64,000 nt of DNA from G963678445 sp963678445 (GCA_963678445.1 OY782877.1:806001-870000); one strand, 5' to 3'; positions 42,235 through 51,380 are shown, numbered from the stretch's first letter. Notes: a model not told the origin generated them from the letters alone. Program-made: numbers and translations.

Positions 42235-44619
42235 CTAAAAAGGGGATGTTTCTGCACAGGTACGCGGTACAAGCGAATATCCCCGTTCCACACGTGCTGC
42301 GGAAACGGTATAGCCGGTATCGGTCCAGCGAATGCGCACTCCACCGTAATAATCCGTGCGTAGAAAGGGAATCTGGAGCTGTTCATAGCGTTGCGTCACT
42401 TCGGGGGCCATTCCCTGCGGCGCCGTGCGCGTGTCCCGTGTAGAAACAACCGCTATCTCGGGGTTAACTGCGTATAGAAATTCCTCTGTACTGGAGGTGG
42501 CCGAACCGTGGTGGGGAACTTTCAGGACATCTGCCCGGCAGTCTTCCTGCAGCAGCATGGTTTCCGTTTCCGCTTCGATATCCCCGGTGAACAACAGGGC
42601 TGCATTAGCCCAGGAAATACGGAGTACGACCGAATTCGCATTTTTGTTATCCCCCTCTTCCCCTTTTACCGGATGCAACACGTCGATAGCGGCCCCTGCC
42701 GCAACCAATCTGTCCCCTTTGGATACACGCGCCACAGGAATGTTGCGCGCTTTGCAAAGTGTTAACAACTGCAACTCCAACGGGGCTTCCGTTTCCACAT
42801 CGCCCAATACCACCATGCCCACCGAAAGCTTCTCTACCACCTCCAGCAGCCCGCCAATATGATCCCGATCGGGATGCGTGTTCACCACATAGTCCAGATG
42901 CGTCACCCCATGCGCAAATAGGAAGGGAAGCACCACCCGACGCCCCATGTCGACATATTCGCTCTTGTCTCCCCCGTCAATTAACAGCGTGGTTCCCCCC
43001 GGCGTACATAAAAACGCAGCATCCGCACGGCCCACATCCAAAAAATTCACCGTTGCCGGTACAGGGGGCGGATTCCAAAAAAACACGCTCAGCAGGAACA
43101 GGCCCAGCATCGTAGAAATACCCAAAGCAGGGCGGATTTTCTTGAGAAACAAGGTGTATAGCACGGCCAATGCGCCCCAATATGTCAGCATGGAAAAGAG
43201 CGTGGGACTACAAATTAAACGATAGGCGCCGTGGACATGCGCGACTGTTTCGGCAATGCTGTGGATGAGGTAGACAAAAAGCGCCAGGGCATGCCCCAGT
43301 AGCGTGGCAAAAGAGGGAAAGAAAAGCGCCGTGAGCACCGTCATAAAACATAACCATAAGACGATACTCAAGAGGGGAAGTATTAAAAAATTCGTTAGTG
43401 GAGCCAACCAGGGCAGCACATGAAAGAAGTGTGCTGCAAGGGGAAAGGGGAGAAGCTGCACCGACACCGCAGAGGTGCATAGTTTACGCATACCTGAGAA
43501 CCTGGCGGGTATAGAATCCGCAAGCAGCTCGGAAAAGAGCAGTAGGGATGCAACACTGGAAAAGGAGAGTAAAAAACCACTTTGAAAAAGGGATTGGGGG
43601 TTGGCCAGCAAGAAAATCAACGCGGCCAGACTCAGTGCTGTCGGTGAATCGGATTCGCGTTCGAAGAGGTCTGCCCCCATGTATAAGGCAAGCATGATAG
43701 CCGCACGCAAGGTCGTAATGCGCGCCCCCGCAACCAGGGCAAAAAGGAAGACTGCGGATAGCGTAAAGATTGCAATCCAACGTCTGGAACGCATGAAAGT
43801 ACGCAGAAAAAACCCGATGCTGACAAAAATAAGGGCGGCGTGTATCCCTGAAACGGCGAGTATGTGCGCGGTGCCCGTTTGGGTAAACTCCTCGCGTGTA
43901 TCCTCGGTAATTTTTCCACGTTCCCCCAGCCAGACCGCCAAAACAAAGGGAAGCGCTTTTTCAGGTACAGCGCGCCGAAGGACTTCCCCTTCCCAGTCAC
44001 GCAGGCGCGCAATCCAATATCCGGGACGCCAGCGCTCTACCCCACAAACTTCGACACCGCTAGCATAGACCCGTGCAAGTGTGTATATACCGCGTCGCCG
44101 GTAGTGCTGCTCCACATCGGACAGGCCGAAATTGGTCGGCCCTAAATAATGGGACAGGGTCGCATTAAAACGCACCCGCTCTCCGGCAAAAAGTGCTTCT
44201 GTCGCGTGTGACACACGCAGCAATACCCAACCCGATAAAGGAAGCGCCTTATCGTGCGAACTGACCCGCATCACCTTTACCACACATTGCTGGTAGGCAT
44301 CTTCGGGAGAATAGAGGGAGGATTCGGTGACACGCCCTTCCAGGGCATAGAATTGCCCTGGATGCGTAAGACTGTATCGACTGAGTGCGTCGCTTCCCTC
44401 GCCAGATTGACGCGCCAGGGTGTACAACAGCCCGGCGGCAAGGAAAAACAGAAAAATGAGCATGCGATCGCGTAGCGGAGAGCGACGCATAAAGTGTAGC
44501 AGCATCCCCACGGCAAGAAGGAGAAGCAGCGGAAGAAAAATATAAGGGCAAAGGCCGCTTCCTACAAGGTACACCCCTGCAACGAAACCAAGCGTTACCC
44601 ATACCAAGGGTCGATTCAC
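42235..44619 (-). CDS. comEC: ComEC/Rec2-family DNA uptake channel
   Basis: This 794-residue inner-membrane protein is predicted to pass single-stranded DNA into the cytoplasm during natural transformation. The N-terminal part has several transmembrane helices and a periplasmic domain with short beta segments (YALEGRVTESSLYS). The competence domain follows with AVSGIHAALIFVSIGFFLR, the conserved channel motif, and more helices. The C-terminal metallo-beta-lactamase-like domain (from NFLDVGRADAAFLCTPGGTTLLIDGG) carries VVNTHPDRDHIGGLLEV with the metal-binding HxxxDH pattern, then LFTGDIEAETE and VPHHGSATSS. Length and domain order are standard. No other competence gene is in the window, and a short open frame lies just upstream. 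Confidence 0.95.
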   Translation of the reverse strand: MNRPLVWVTLGFVAGVYLVGSGLCPYIFLPLLLLLAVGMLLHFMRRSPLRDRMLIFLFFLAAGLLYTLARQSGEGSDALSRYSLTHPGQFYALEGRVTESSLYSPEDAYQQCVVKVMRVSSHDKALPLSGWVLLRVSHATEALFAGERVRFNATLSHYLGPTNFGLSDVEQHYRRRGIYTLARVYASGVEVCGVERWRPGYWIARLRDWEGEVLRRAVPEKALPFVLAVWLGERGKITEDTREEFTQTGTAHILAVSGIHAALIFVSIGFFLRTFMRSRRWIAIFTLSAVFLFALVAGARITTLRAAIMLALYMGADLFERESDSPTALSLAALIFLLANPQSLFQSGFLLSFSSVASLLLFSELLADSIPARFSGMRKLCTSAVSVQLLPFPLAAHFFHVLPWLAPLTNFLILPLLSIVLWLCFMTVLTALFFPSFATLLGHALALFVYLIHSIAETVAHVHGAYRLICSPTLFSMLTYWGALAVLYTLFLKKIRPALGISTMLGLFLLSVFFWNPPPVPATVNFLDVGRADAAFLCTPGGTTLLIDGGDKSEYVDMGRRVVLPFLFAHGVTHLDYVVNTHPDRDHIGGLLEVVEKLSVGMVVLGDVETEAPLELQLLTLCKARNIPVARVSKGDRLVAAGAAIDVLHPVKGEEGDNKNANSVVLRISWANAALLFTGDIEAETETMLLQEDCRADVLKVPHHGSATSSTEEFLYAVNPEIAVVSTRDTRTAPQGMAPEVTQRYEQLQIPFLRTDYYGGVRIRWTDTGYTVSAARVERGYSLVPRTCAETSPF

Positions 44620-44671
44620 ACCTGCCCTTCCCCTTTTCTTCTACCGCGACACGAAACGCATCGGGAACCCG

Positions 44672-44845
44672 TTACATGGGCAGAATACTGCCCCCACCGT
44701 CACTGGTATAGCCGATCAAGCTCAACAACAGCCGTACCGCCGTATCAAGAAACACGTACAATTTCCCCAATGCATTATCGGTTGGAATCGAGACAAAAAG
44801 TCCCTCAATCATTCCAAACAAACGCGAAAAAATATCACCTAACAC
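44672..44845 (-). CDS. Possible 57-residue amphipathic small protein
   Basis: A GTG at 44845 opens a 57-codon frame that ends at TAA 44672, 52 bp before the comEC start and on the same strand. The product is non-random in look: VLGDIFSRLFGMIEGLFVSI, then a polar turn PTDN, a second hydrophobic helix (FLDTAVRLLLSLIGY) and a glycine-rich tail. This would suit a small membrane-associated peptide. A GGCGGG stretch lies about 9 bp upstream of the GTG. It is below the size usually called. The homology and expression are unknown, and a chance frame cannot be excluded. Confidence 0.4.
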   Translation of the reverse strand: MLGDIFSRLFGMIEGLFVSIPTDNALGKLYVFLDTAVRLLLSLIGYTSDGGGSILPM

Positions 44846-45112
44846 GATCTATACCCGCCTTTCAGGATTATTTTCACCCGTACAAACCATTTCGCCATTT
44901 CCTGTCATGGTACGGAACGCGCACCCACAGGTCAAGAAGTACGGAATAGCAACCCGGTGTGCACATGTTCCTGTTGTACATAGCCTATTGCAAGACACGC
45001 TGCATGGTTGACAGAAAGCCGATATATTCCTACACTGAAATCATTGGCATCACGTCCCCAAAATGGCGTCTGTGGGCCATTTCGCGTATCAATTAAGGGG
45101 GGAAATGCAGGC

Positions 45113-46609
45113 ATGAATGCAACTGCACCTACACCACCGCACCGCCCACGTATCGGAGAAATGCTGGTTGCCGCAGGATTGATCACACCACATCAATTGG
45201 AGGAAGCTCTCGACATTCAACGGCGTCAGGGGGGGAAAACAGTAGCCAACTTGATTATGCTACAGCATCTATCCCGGATAGAGTTCCTGCGATTCCTGGC
45301 GCAGCAACCCGGCATGGCCAGTATCGAAGTGCTCAATTGCACTATTCCCAAGGAGGTTGCCTGCCTTATCCCTGCCGACTTTGCCCTGAAACATGAGGTG
45401 ATTCCTATCGACAAAATGGGCAAAGATCTGACGGTGGCCATGGCGTGTCCACTGGACCAAAAGACCATCGGAGAACTTAGTGAAATGACGGGGCTGCGCA
45501 TTCAGGCGCTATTGGTCTCCGATGATGATATTGCCGTAGCACTGCGGCGGTATTACAGCTCGCTTCCGCTGGACGAATTCAGGCTGGATGACAAACCTGT
45601 CAAAGGCGCCGATATGGCAAGATCCCTTTCTTCCCCCCTGGAACTGGCAAAGGAGAAGAGTTTCAAGTCCCAAAAAACACCTCCACACCCCTCTGGCCTC
45701 ACCCTGACAGAACTACGAAAAAAGAACCAGATACTGGGTCAGGTGGACAGTGCATTAACTCTGGAAAGCATCAAAGCGCTGGTGGCGCAAGTGGAAAATC
45801 TGCCTGCGCTACCGGAAACGGTGCACCGCATCCAGGAGGCGATAAAAAACCCGGAGATCGAAATCCAGCAGGTCGCCGAAATCCTCAAACAAGATCCCGC
45901 CCTCTCGGCCAAAGTACTGGGCCTGGCCAACTCCTCCTCTCTGGGATTCTCTCACCATATCGACACCATCGAACGCGCCACCATCCTGCTGGGCTTACAG
46001 GAAATCTTCTTCGTCACCCTTTCCGCCGCCGTGGTCGACTATTTTTCTGCATCAAAGTATTTCGACTATAAAGCTTTCTGGGAACGCTCCTTATGCTGTG
46101 CTGCCGCCTCCCGCATTATTGGACAGGCCAGCGGGCGTCAACATAGTGAGGGGCTGTTTTCCGCTGGCCTGCTGCACGATATAGGACGCATTGTCTTTGC
46201 CGAAATTATCGGCGAACGCTATGCTGAAATCGACCAGAGTCAATTGGATTTTCGCCTGATCGCACAGGAAAACGCCGTGTTCAGTATATCCCATCCCGAA
46301 CTAGGCTACCTGCTGGCAAAGAACTGGGGGCTGCCAGTGGAACTTTGGGCACCGATTCGCTATCATCATATGCCCACGAAAGCAACGGAATGCCAGGGAC
46401 TGGTGGCCGTCGTAGCATTGGCCTCAGAAATGGCAGACCATTATGAAGAATTCGCCGATATCGATGTGGCGGATTTTGCCTTGCATTGCAAGGTCATGGT
46501 CGATTTGCTGGAGTGGAATATGGAAAAATTTATGAAAGTCTTCATTGACGTTGCAGATGCAATGGAGCACGTTTTAGCCGAATCGGGTGACCAAACCAAT
46601 AAAGGATAA
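45113..46609 (+). CDS. MshEN (GspE N-terminal) plus HDOD signalling protein
   Basis: This product of about 498 residues has two recognisable parts. Residues 13-155 match the N-terminal domain of type II secretion/MshE ATPases (RIGEMLVAAGLITPHQLEEALDIQ, then IPADFALKHEVIPIDKMGKDLTVAMACPLD), which in some proteins binds cyclic di-GMP. No ATPase domain follows. Residues 220-430 form an HDOD domain (VENLPALPETVHRIQEAI, LKQDPALSAKVLGLANSS, LLHDIG), a regulatory domain related to HD phosphohydrolases. The ATG at 45113 follows AAGGGGGGAA; an in-frame upstream start at 45008 is less likely. It was found near no secretion genes. A role as a second-messenger sensor is plausible but inferred. Confidence 0.85.
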   Translation: MNATAPTPPHRPRIGEMLVAAGLITPHQLEEALDIQRRQGGKTVANLIMLQHLSRIEFLRFLAQQPGMASIEVLNCTIPKEVACLIPADFALKHEVIPIDKMGKDLTVAMACPLDQKTIGELSEMTGLRIQALLVSDDDIAVALRRYYSSLPLDEFRLDDKPVKGADMARSLSSPLELAKEKSFKSQKTPPHPSGLTLTELRKKNQILGQVDSALTLESIKALVAQVENLPALPETVHRIQEAIKNPEIEIQQVAEILKQDPALSAKVLGLANSSSLGFSHHIDTIERATILLGLQEIFFVTLSAAVVDYFSASKYFDYKAFWERSLCCAAASRIIGQASGRQHSEGLFSAGLLHDIGRIVFAEIIGERYAEIDQSQLDFRLIAQENAVFSISHPELGYLLAKNWGLPVELWAPIRYHHMPTKATECQGLVAVVALASEMADHYEEFADIDVADFALHCKVMVDLLEWNMEKFMKVFIDVADAMEHVLAESGDQTNKG

Positions 46610-46616
46610 TTATGTC

Positions 46617-47495
46617 ATGTACCGAATTGCTGTAAGTTTACTGTGTGTATGGATAGGATTGGCTGTAACCGCTACGGCGGCTCCCCTGCGTGTACTGTAT
46701 CTGACCAAGTCCGCGGGCTATGAGCATGGCGTGGTCAAGCGGGAAGGCGATGCGCTGTCTTTCAGCGAAAAGGAAATGACCAAAATTGTAGAAGGAATGG
46801 GCGGCACGGTTGAATGCACCAAGGATGCAGGCTTGATCAAGGCTGAAAATCTGAAGAATTATGATCTGGTTATCTTCTGCACCACCGGCGACCTGACTAC
46901 CACCGAAGGCGACGGCTCTCCTGCTATGGGCGAAAATGGCCTTAGTGAACTACTCGACTGGATTAAGGCCGGCGGCGGCTTTATCGGCTACCACAACGCC
47001 AACGACACCTTCCATTCCGGTCCGGAAGGCCCCTCCCCCTACATTCAGATGCTCGGCGGCGAATTTGCCACGCATGGCCAACAGTTCAAAGGCGAACTGC
47101 AAGTCGTTTCCCCCAAACATCCGGCAATCAAAAGCCTGAAGGATTGTTGGCGTGTGCGCGATGAATGGTACATTTCCAAACATCTGGACACCAAAAACAT
47201 GCATGTGCTGGCCCTGTTGAATACCGAACGCGCTCGACGCCATCAGGAAAAATACCGCATCCCCAGCTATCCAATCATCTGGTGTAAAGCCTACGGCGAA
47301 GGCCGTGTACTCTACAACGCCATGGGACATCGTGAAGACGTATGGAACAACCCGGATTTCCACAAGCTGGTTATCGACAACATTAACTGGGCCGTAGGCA
47401 AAAGCGACCTCAATGCCGAACCCAATTATGACAAAGTCGTACCGAAAACCATCGAAGAAAGCGACAAGCTGACGGAAGCGAAAAAGAAAAAATAA
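46617..47495 (+). CDS. Secreted ThuA-like (trehalose-utilisation family) protein
   Basis: This 292-residue protein has a signal peptide ending near ATAA. The ThuA domain has a class I glutamine amidotransferase-like fold: LRVLYLTKSAGYEHGVVKREGD, YDLVIFCTTGDLT, WIKAGGGFIGYHNANDTF, and a later FKGELQVVSPKHPAIKSL. ThuA-like proteins are abundant in carbohydrate-degrading bacteria of the PVC and Bacteroidetes groups, but their reaction is not settled. The ATG at 46617 follows AAAGGA by 10 bp and begins the signal peptide; the upstream reading frame overlaps the previous stop. A strong terminator lies 20 bp downstream. It follows the MshEN-HDOD gene so closely that they may share a transcript. Confidence 0.88.
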   Translation: MYRIAVSLLCVWIGLAVTATAAPLRVLYLTKSAGYEHGVVKREGDALSFSEKEMTKIVEGMGGTVECTKDAGLIKAENLKNYDLVIFCTTGDLTTTEGDGSPAMGENGLSELLDWIKAGGGFIGYHNANDTFHSGPEGPSPYIQMLGGEFATHGQQFKGELQVVSPKHPAIKSLKDCWRVRDEWYISKHLDTKNMHVLALLNTERARRHQEKYRIPSYPIIWCKAYGEGRVLYNAMGHREDVWNNPDFHKLVIDNINWAVGKSDLNAEPNYDKVVPKTIEESDKLTEAKKKK

Positions 47496-47514
47496 CGCAT
47501 CCAGAACCTGTCCA

Positions 47515-47544
47515 GCCCGGAGATTACCCCTCCGGGCTTTTTTT
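47515..47544 (+). terminator. Rho-independent terminator after the ThuA-like gene
   Basis: The perfect 8-bp arms GCCCGGAG and CTCCGGGC enclose a 7-base loop and are followed directly by seven T (47538-47544). It is a textbook intrinsic terminator on the plus strand and lies 20 bp after the stop codon. Confidence 0.92.
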
Positions 47545-47616
47545 ATACCTTGGCGTACACCTTGAGGGGCGTCTGGCAGAACAGGTACAATGACGCAAAT
47601 AAGGGAGTGCAAATCA

Positions 47617-48204
47617 ATGGCAAATAATAGCTATGTGAATTATTTCGAAATATTGGGCCTGCCGGAAACGTGTAAGCCGGGTGAGGTGCGCCGCACGTAC
47701 AAGCGCAAGATGAAGGATTTGGTGCTGGAAATTGCGCGTCAGGAAATTACCGAAGGCATACGAAATCAATACTTATTATCCATGGCGCAATTAAACGCCG
47801 CTTTCCATATTTTGAACGATAATAAACGACGGGAAGAATATGTAGCCGATCGTACTCGGGTGATGCAGCTGGAAGAGGAATGGCAAAATGCGGCTAAAAC
47901 ACAAAACCCCCAGGCCATTGACAAATTGCGCCGCGATTTCGATCAGGCGCTACGCCATTTCTTGTCGGTTTATATGGAAGAATTGATGCTGGAGGCGGGA
48001 CGCAACCCCGAGTGCGTCGAAGCAAGCCATTGGGACCCCTACCATGAACGGCACGCCAGCCGGGTCTTACGCCATTATCGCCAGCAGCTGTACCACGAAA
48101 TCCACGAGCGCCTGCCTTTTTATGATGTAACACAGCCCGAAATCGATTGGGAGGCACGGCGGACAATGGCAAAAACCTTGATTACGGGAGCAGCAGGGGC
48201 ATAA
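47617..48204 (+). CDS. J-domain-like protein lacking the HPD motif
   Basis: This 195-residue protein starts with a J-domain-like segment: NYFEILGLPETCKPGEVRRTYKRKMKDL, helices I and II, and later LNAAFHILNDNKRREEYVADR, helix III. True J-domains have His-Pro-Asp between helices II and III to activate Hsp70; no HPD is present here (the place reads roughly DLVLEIARQE). The rest is helical, charged and unrecognised (QLEEEWQNAAKTQ, HASRVLRHYRQQLYHEIHER). The ATG at 47617 has AGGGAG upstream at good spacing. The stop overlaps the start of the next gene (TAATG), implying coupled production with that unknown protein. It likely acts as a scaffold rather than a cochaperone. Confidence 0.75.
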   Translation: MANNSYVNYFEILGLPETCKPGEVRRTYKRKMKDLVLEIARQEITEGIRNQYLLSMAQLNAAFHILNDNKRREEYVADRTRVMQLEEEWQNAAKTQNPQAIDKLRRDFDQALRHFLSVYMEELMLEAGRNPECVEASHWDPYHERHASRVLRHYRQQLYHEIHERLPFYDVTQPEIDWEARRTMAKTLITGAAGA

Positions 48205-49274
48205 TGGCAAAAAAAGCACTACAACAAAAGGCGCCTGTAAGTCAGGAAACCATACAACAGTGCCTGGCATGGTCAATCGCCCAGGGCGACATGGTCAACT
48301 TTCGTTTCCTCTTCTACCCCAACTCTCCCCTGCGTGAGGATTCGTCCGAAGACATCACCAGCGAAAAATACAGCTACCTGCACCCCCAGAATACCCAGGA
48401 AGCAGCCTACCAGGAGGCGTTGAAGCAGGTGGGGCAACCGGCGATGACAAACCATGTACAGCAACAGCTGGCGACAAAAGGTCCCGCGCAATACCCCTGG
48501 CAACTGGTATTGACCCTGGCCGACAATGCCGTCCGTCTGGCCAAATACGCCGTAGCCGCACAAGCCTATGAATTGCTCCGTATACGCCGTCGCGTACAAG
48601 AAATCTTCCTGGAAGAGGCCGAAGCATTATTCGACAAAAAGGATATAGACGGGGCCGTAAGTGGATACACCATCGCCGCCGCATTGGAATATGACTACGC
48701 CGCATTCCCGGAACCCCTGCCCGCAACGCCTAAATACCAGTCACGAGCGCTATTACTGCACGCGGAATACCCCAAAAACCCAGAACAATGCGTGGCTCTG
48801 CAACCTGTAGAACAACATATCCAGACAATGCTCTCCTACCTGTTGGGGCAACCGCAAATGGCCGAACGCCTTGCCAAACGCTCCCTGGAAGAACGGCTGG
48901 AATTTGTCGAAAAATGGATTCGGCGCAGCGATCCGCAGTGGGACACCTTTGCAGACCGCTATCGTCAGGCCTGCGCCAAAGCAGAGGCCTTTGCAGACCG
49001 ACTGGCGCATCAGGATGAAAAACGCAGCCAATTGGAAACAGAGGTGGAAGAGCAACAACAATCAGAAGAGCCTCGCGACATCTCCATCACCCTCCTGGGA
49101 CGCGAAATCCCCGAGGGCGAATGGTGGCAATACCTGAAAGAACTCGCTTACCAACATCCTGCCGCAACTTTGTTTGTAGGACGACAAGCGGTAAGCCGTG
49201 ACCTGGAAATCATCATGCCGCGATATCGGGCCGACCATCCACTCATTAGCCGGTTATGCTTAAAGACGCAATAA
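48204..49274 (+). CDS. Hypothetical protein coupled to the J-like gene
   Basis: This product of about 356 residues is soluble, with no signal peptide or transmembrane helix. It looks mainly helical and repeat-like, with segments reminiscent of TPR-type pairs (LADNAVRLAKYAVAAQAYELLRIRR, FLEEAEALFDKKDIDGAVSGYTIAAALEYD). The region around 265-295 is a charged coiled coil (ACAKAEAFADRLAHQDEKRSQ). A short C-terminal domain (ISITLLGREIPEGEWWQYLKELAYQHPAATLFVGRQ) ends the protein. The ATG at 48204 shares bases with the upstream stop. The frame extends to 48147, inside the J-like gene, which is unlikely. I do not recognise the family. The coupled start suggests a complex with the J-like protein. Confidence 0.75.
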   Translation: MAKKALQQKAPVSQETIQQCLAWSIAQGDMVNFRFLFYPNSPLREDSSEDITSEKYSYLHPQNTQEAAYQEALKQVGQPAMTNHVQQQLATKGPAQYPWQLVLTLADNAVRLAKYAVAAQAYELLRIRRRVQEIFLEEAEALFDKKDIDGAVSGYTIAAALEYDYAAFPEPLPATPKYQSRALLLHAEYPKNPEQCVALQPVEQHIQTMLSYLLGQPQMAERLAKRSLEERLEFVEKWIRRSDPQWDTFADRYRQACAKAEAFADRLAHQDEKRSQLETEVEEQQQSEEPRDISITLLGREIPEGEWWQYLKELAYQHPAATLFVGRQAVSRDLEIIMPRYRADHPLISRLCLKTQ

Positions 49275-49302
49275 CGAAAACCCGTAAGGTATAAAACGCA
49301 CC

Positions 49303-49929
49303 ATGGGATTGCTACTGGACATACACCTACATACACGCCGACACTCTTCATGCAGTTGTATCGACGAGACAAAACTGATCGATCGTGCTGTCCAGGCCGG
49401 TCTGCAGGGGCTCGTTATTACCGAACACCATTACCAATGGACCGAGCAGGAGCTGGCCGAATTAAAAGAGCAGAGCGCCCACCCCGGTTTCATCCTCCTG
49501 TCCGCCTTCGAATACAGCTCCAACAAAGGCGACGTACTGATTTATGGCCTCCCCCCGGAAGCCGCAAAGACCTTTGAACCCTATCAGGAACCCGAAATCA
49601 TCGTCGCCCGCGCCCAAGCCATGGGTGCAGCATGCGTCGCAGCCCACCCCACCCGAACCGAAATCAGCTTTGACGAACGCATCGCAACCATCCCCTTCGA
49701 GGCGATAGAAGTACAAAGCCGCAACATACAGCCCCATGAACAACGACTCGCCTTTAAACTGGCGTCAGATCTGGAATTACCAGCAACCGCAGCCAGCGAC
49801 GCCCACCGTATTGAGGACGTCGGCGCCTATGCCCTGGAGTTTGACGACGCCATCCAATCTGTGGCAGACTTGCGCGATTCCCTCAAGCGTGGTAGATTTC
49901 GTATAGCAGTACCGGGGACAACGAGGTAA
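49303..49929 (+). CDS. PHP-domain metal-dependent phosphoesterase
   Basis: This 208-residue protein belongs to the PHP superfamily of small metal-dependent phosphohydrolases. The metal motifs are in place: DIHLHTRRHSSCSC (HxH), VITEHHYQW, an Ala-His pair in VAAHPTRTEIS, and ASDAHRIEDVGAY with the terminal Asp and His. Proteins of this size often hydrolyse nucleotide or phosphate esters, but substrates vary widely. It is the third gene of the run from the J-like gene to lpxH, 28 bp after the preceding stop and 10 bp before lepB, so it is probably cotranscribed. AAGG lies some 13 bp before the ATG. Confidence 0.88.
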   Translation: MGLLLDIHLHTRRHSSCSCIDETKLIDRAVQAGLQGLVITEHHYQWTEQELAELKEQSAHPGFILLSAFEYSSNKGDVLIYGLPPEAAKTFEPYQEPEIIVARAQAMGAACVAAHPTRTEISFDERIATIPFEAIEVQSRNIQPHEQRLAFKLASDLELPATAASDAHRIEDVGAYALEFDDAIQSVADLRDSLKRGRFRIAVPGTTR

Positions 49930-49938
49930 GCTTTTGAT

Positions 49939-50613
49939 ATGGAGTATCCTGAACGTAATACATCAACAAGTGATTCTACTTCCACAACCTCCTCGCCACG
50001 CCAGGAAGTAAAACGCGAGGTGATAGAGTTGGTGAAGATGGTGGTGCTGTTTCTCGTCATGTTTTGGGTTCTGCGCACCTTTGTGGTAGAAGGCTACGAA
50101 GTACAAGGCCCCTCCATGCTTCCCACCCTGCACGACCGGGAACGCATCCTCGTGCTCAAACTCCCCCAACAACTCAGCCGCCTTTCCCTGTTCAGTGGCA
50201 TTCAACCCCTCGAACCCGGTGATATCGTCGTTTTCGAAAGCTCTGTCGAAACCGACAAACGCTACGTAAAACGCGTCATCGCCGCTGGTCCGCCCGAAAT
50301 CCGCCGCGGCAACCTCGTCAACGCCAGCAGCCACGAAGACGGTCCAACCACCGACCACATCAAGGTAGAATTTGGCGAAGATCACGTTTACATAAACAAC
50401 CATGCCATCGACGAAAACTATCTCGTGCCCGAAGAAGCACAAGGCCAGGAAGCACGCGAGCCCATCTACCTCGACCCAGGGGAATACTACGTACTGGGCG
50501 ACCACCGCAGCGTCAGCAAAGACAGCCGCAGCTTCGGTCCTGTTACCCACGAGCAACTCATTGGCAAAGCGGTATTCCGCATTTGGCCACTCAGCAAGTT
50601 TGGCCTGTTGTGA
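49939..50613 (+). CDS. lepB: Signal peptidase I
   Basis: This 224-residue membrane protease removes signal peptides from exported proteins. The N-terminus is polar and disordered, followed by one transmembrane helix (VKMVVLFLVMFWVLRTFVV). The catalytic serine lies in VQGPSMLPTL and the general-base lysine in DKRYVKRVIAAGPPE. The structural motif YVLGDHRSVSKDSRSFG comes near the C-terminus. This is the Gram-negative or Bacillus-type single-anchor layout. Translation of the next gene overlaps by GTGA. Confidence 0.96.
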   Translation: MEYPERNTSTSDSTSTTSSPRQEVKREVIELVKMVVLFLVMFWVLRTFVVEGYEVQGPSMLPTLHDRERILVLKLPQQLSRLSLFSGIQPLEPGDIVVFESSVETDKRYVKRVIAAGPPEIRRGNLVNASSHEDGPTTDHIKVEFGEDHVYINNHAIDENYLVPEEAQGQEAREPIYLDPGEYYVLGDHRSVSKDSRSFGPVTHEQLIGKAVFRIWPLSKFGLL

Positions 50614-51380
50614 AAAAAACGATCCTATTTTCCGACGTTCACCTCAAAGTGCACGACGCCGCACGCACACACTGTGCCGACTTCGTGCACTTTTTACGCA
50701 GCATATCCCCCGATGAATACGACCGTTTGATTTGCCTCGGCGATCTCTTCGACTTCTGGTTCGAATACAAACACGTCGTCTTCTCCGGCTACTTCGACGT
50801 GCTGCGCGCCTTTGCCGACCTCCGCGATGCAGGCGTAGAGCTACATTTAATCTGTGGCAACCACGATTTCTGGGCAGGCCGTTTTCTGCGCGACGAACTA
50901 GGTTTTCACGTATACCGCGATACCGTCACCCTACCCTTTGGCCACAAAAAAGCCTTCTTTGTACACGGCGACGGCGTCAACCCCAAAGACCGCGCCTACC
51001 GCCTCTACAAACGCTTCGCACGCAACCCCTGGATCATCCGCACCTTCCGCCTGCTCCACCCCGACGCCGCCATGGCCCTGGCCCAACGCGTCAGCCACGG
51101 CAGCCGCACCCTGCAACAAGTGGAAAACCCCGAAAAAGGGCCTGAAGCCAAAGCCCTGTGCGCCTATGCGCAACACATCCTGCAGGCAGGCAAAGCCGAC
51201 GCCGTATTCTGCGGTCACGCCCACGCCCCCTGCTACCGCAGCTGGCCTACCCCCAACGGACGCGGCATATACATCAACACCGGCGACTGGATGGGACGAC
51301 GCTCCCACGCCGTATGGGATGGAGAAACCTTCCACCTCTTCGCACAAGAACAAGAAATCCACGAAGAAAAAATATCCTAA
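50610..51380 (+). CDS. lpxH: UDP-2,3-diacylglucosamine diphosphatase-like metallophosphoesterase
   Basis: This product of about 256 residues matches the LpxH-type calcineurin-like phosphoesterases, which cleave UDP-2,3-diacylglucosamine to lipid X in lipid A synthesis at the inner membrane face. Metal-binding blocks are FSDVHLKVHD, CLGDLFDFWFEY, CGNHDFWAG, FVHGDGVNP and FCGHAHAPCYR. GTG at 50610, overlapping the lepB stop, is the likely start because the domain begins immediately (KKTILFSDVHL). The frame further upstream lies inside lepB. Another LpxH or LpxI elsewhere cannot be excluded, so the name is a family-level assignment. The first repeat of the tandem array begins directly after its TAA. 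Confidence 0.85.
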   Translation: MKKTILFSDVHLKVHDAARTHCADFVHFLRSISPDEYDRLICLGDLFDFWFEYKHVVFSGYFDVLRAFADLRDAGVELHLICGNHDFWAGRFLRDELGFHVYRDTVTLPFGHKKAFFVHGDGVNPKDRAYRLYKRFARNPWIIRTFRLLHPDAAMALAQRVSHGSRTLQQVENPEKGPEAKALCAYAQHILQAGKADAVFCGHAHAPCYRSWPTPNGRGIYINTGDWMGRRSHAVWDGETFHLFAQEQEIHEEKIS

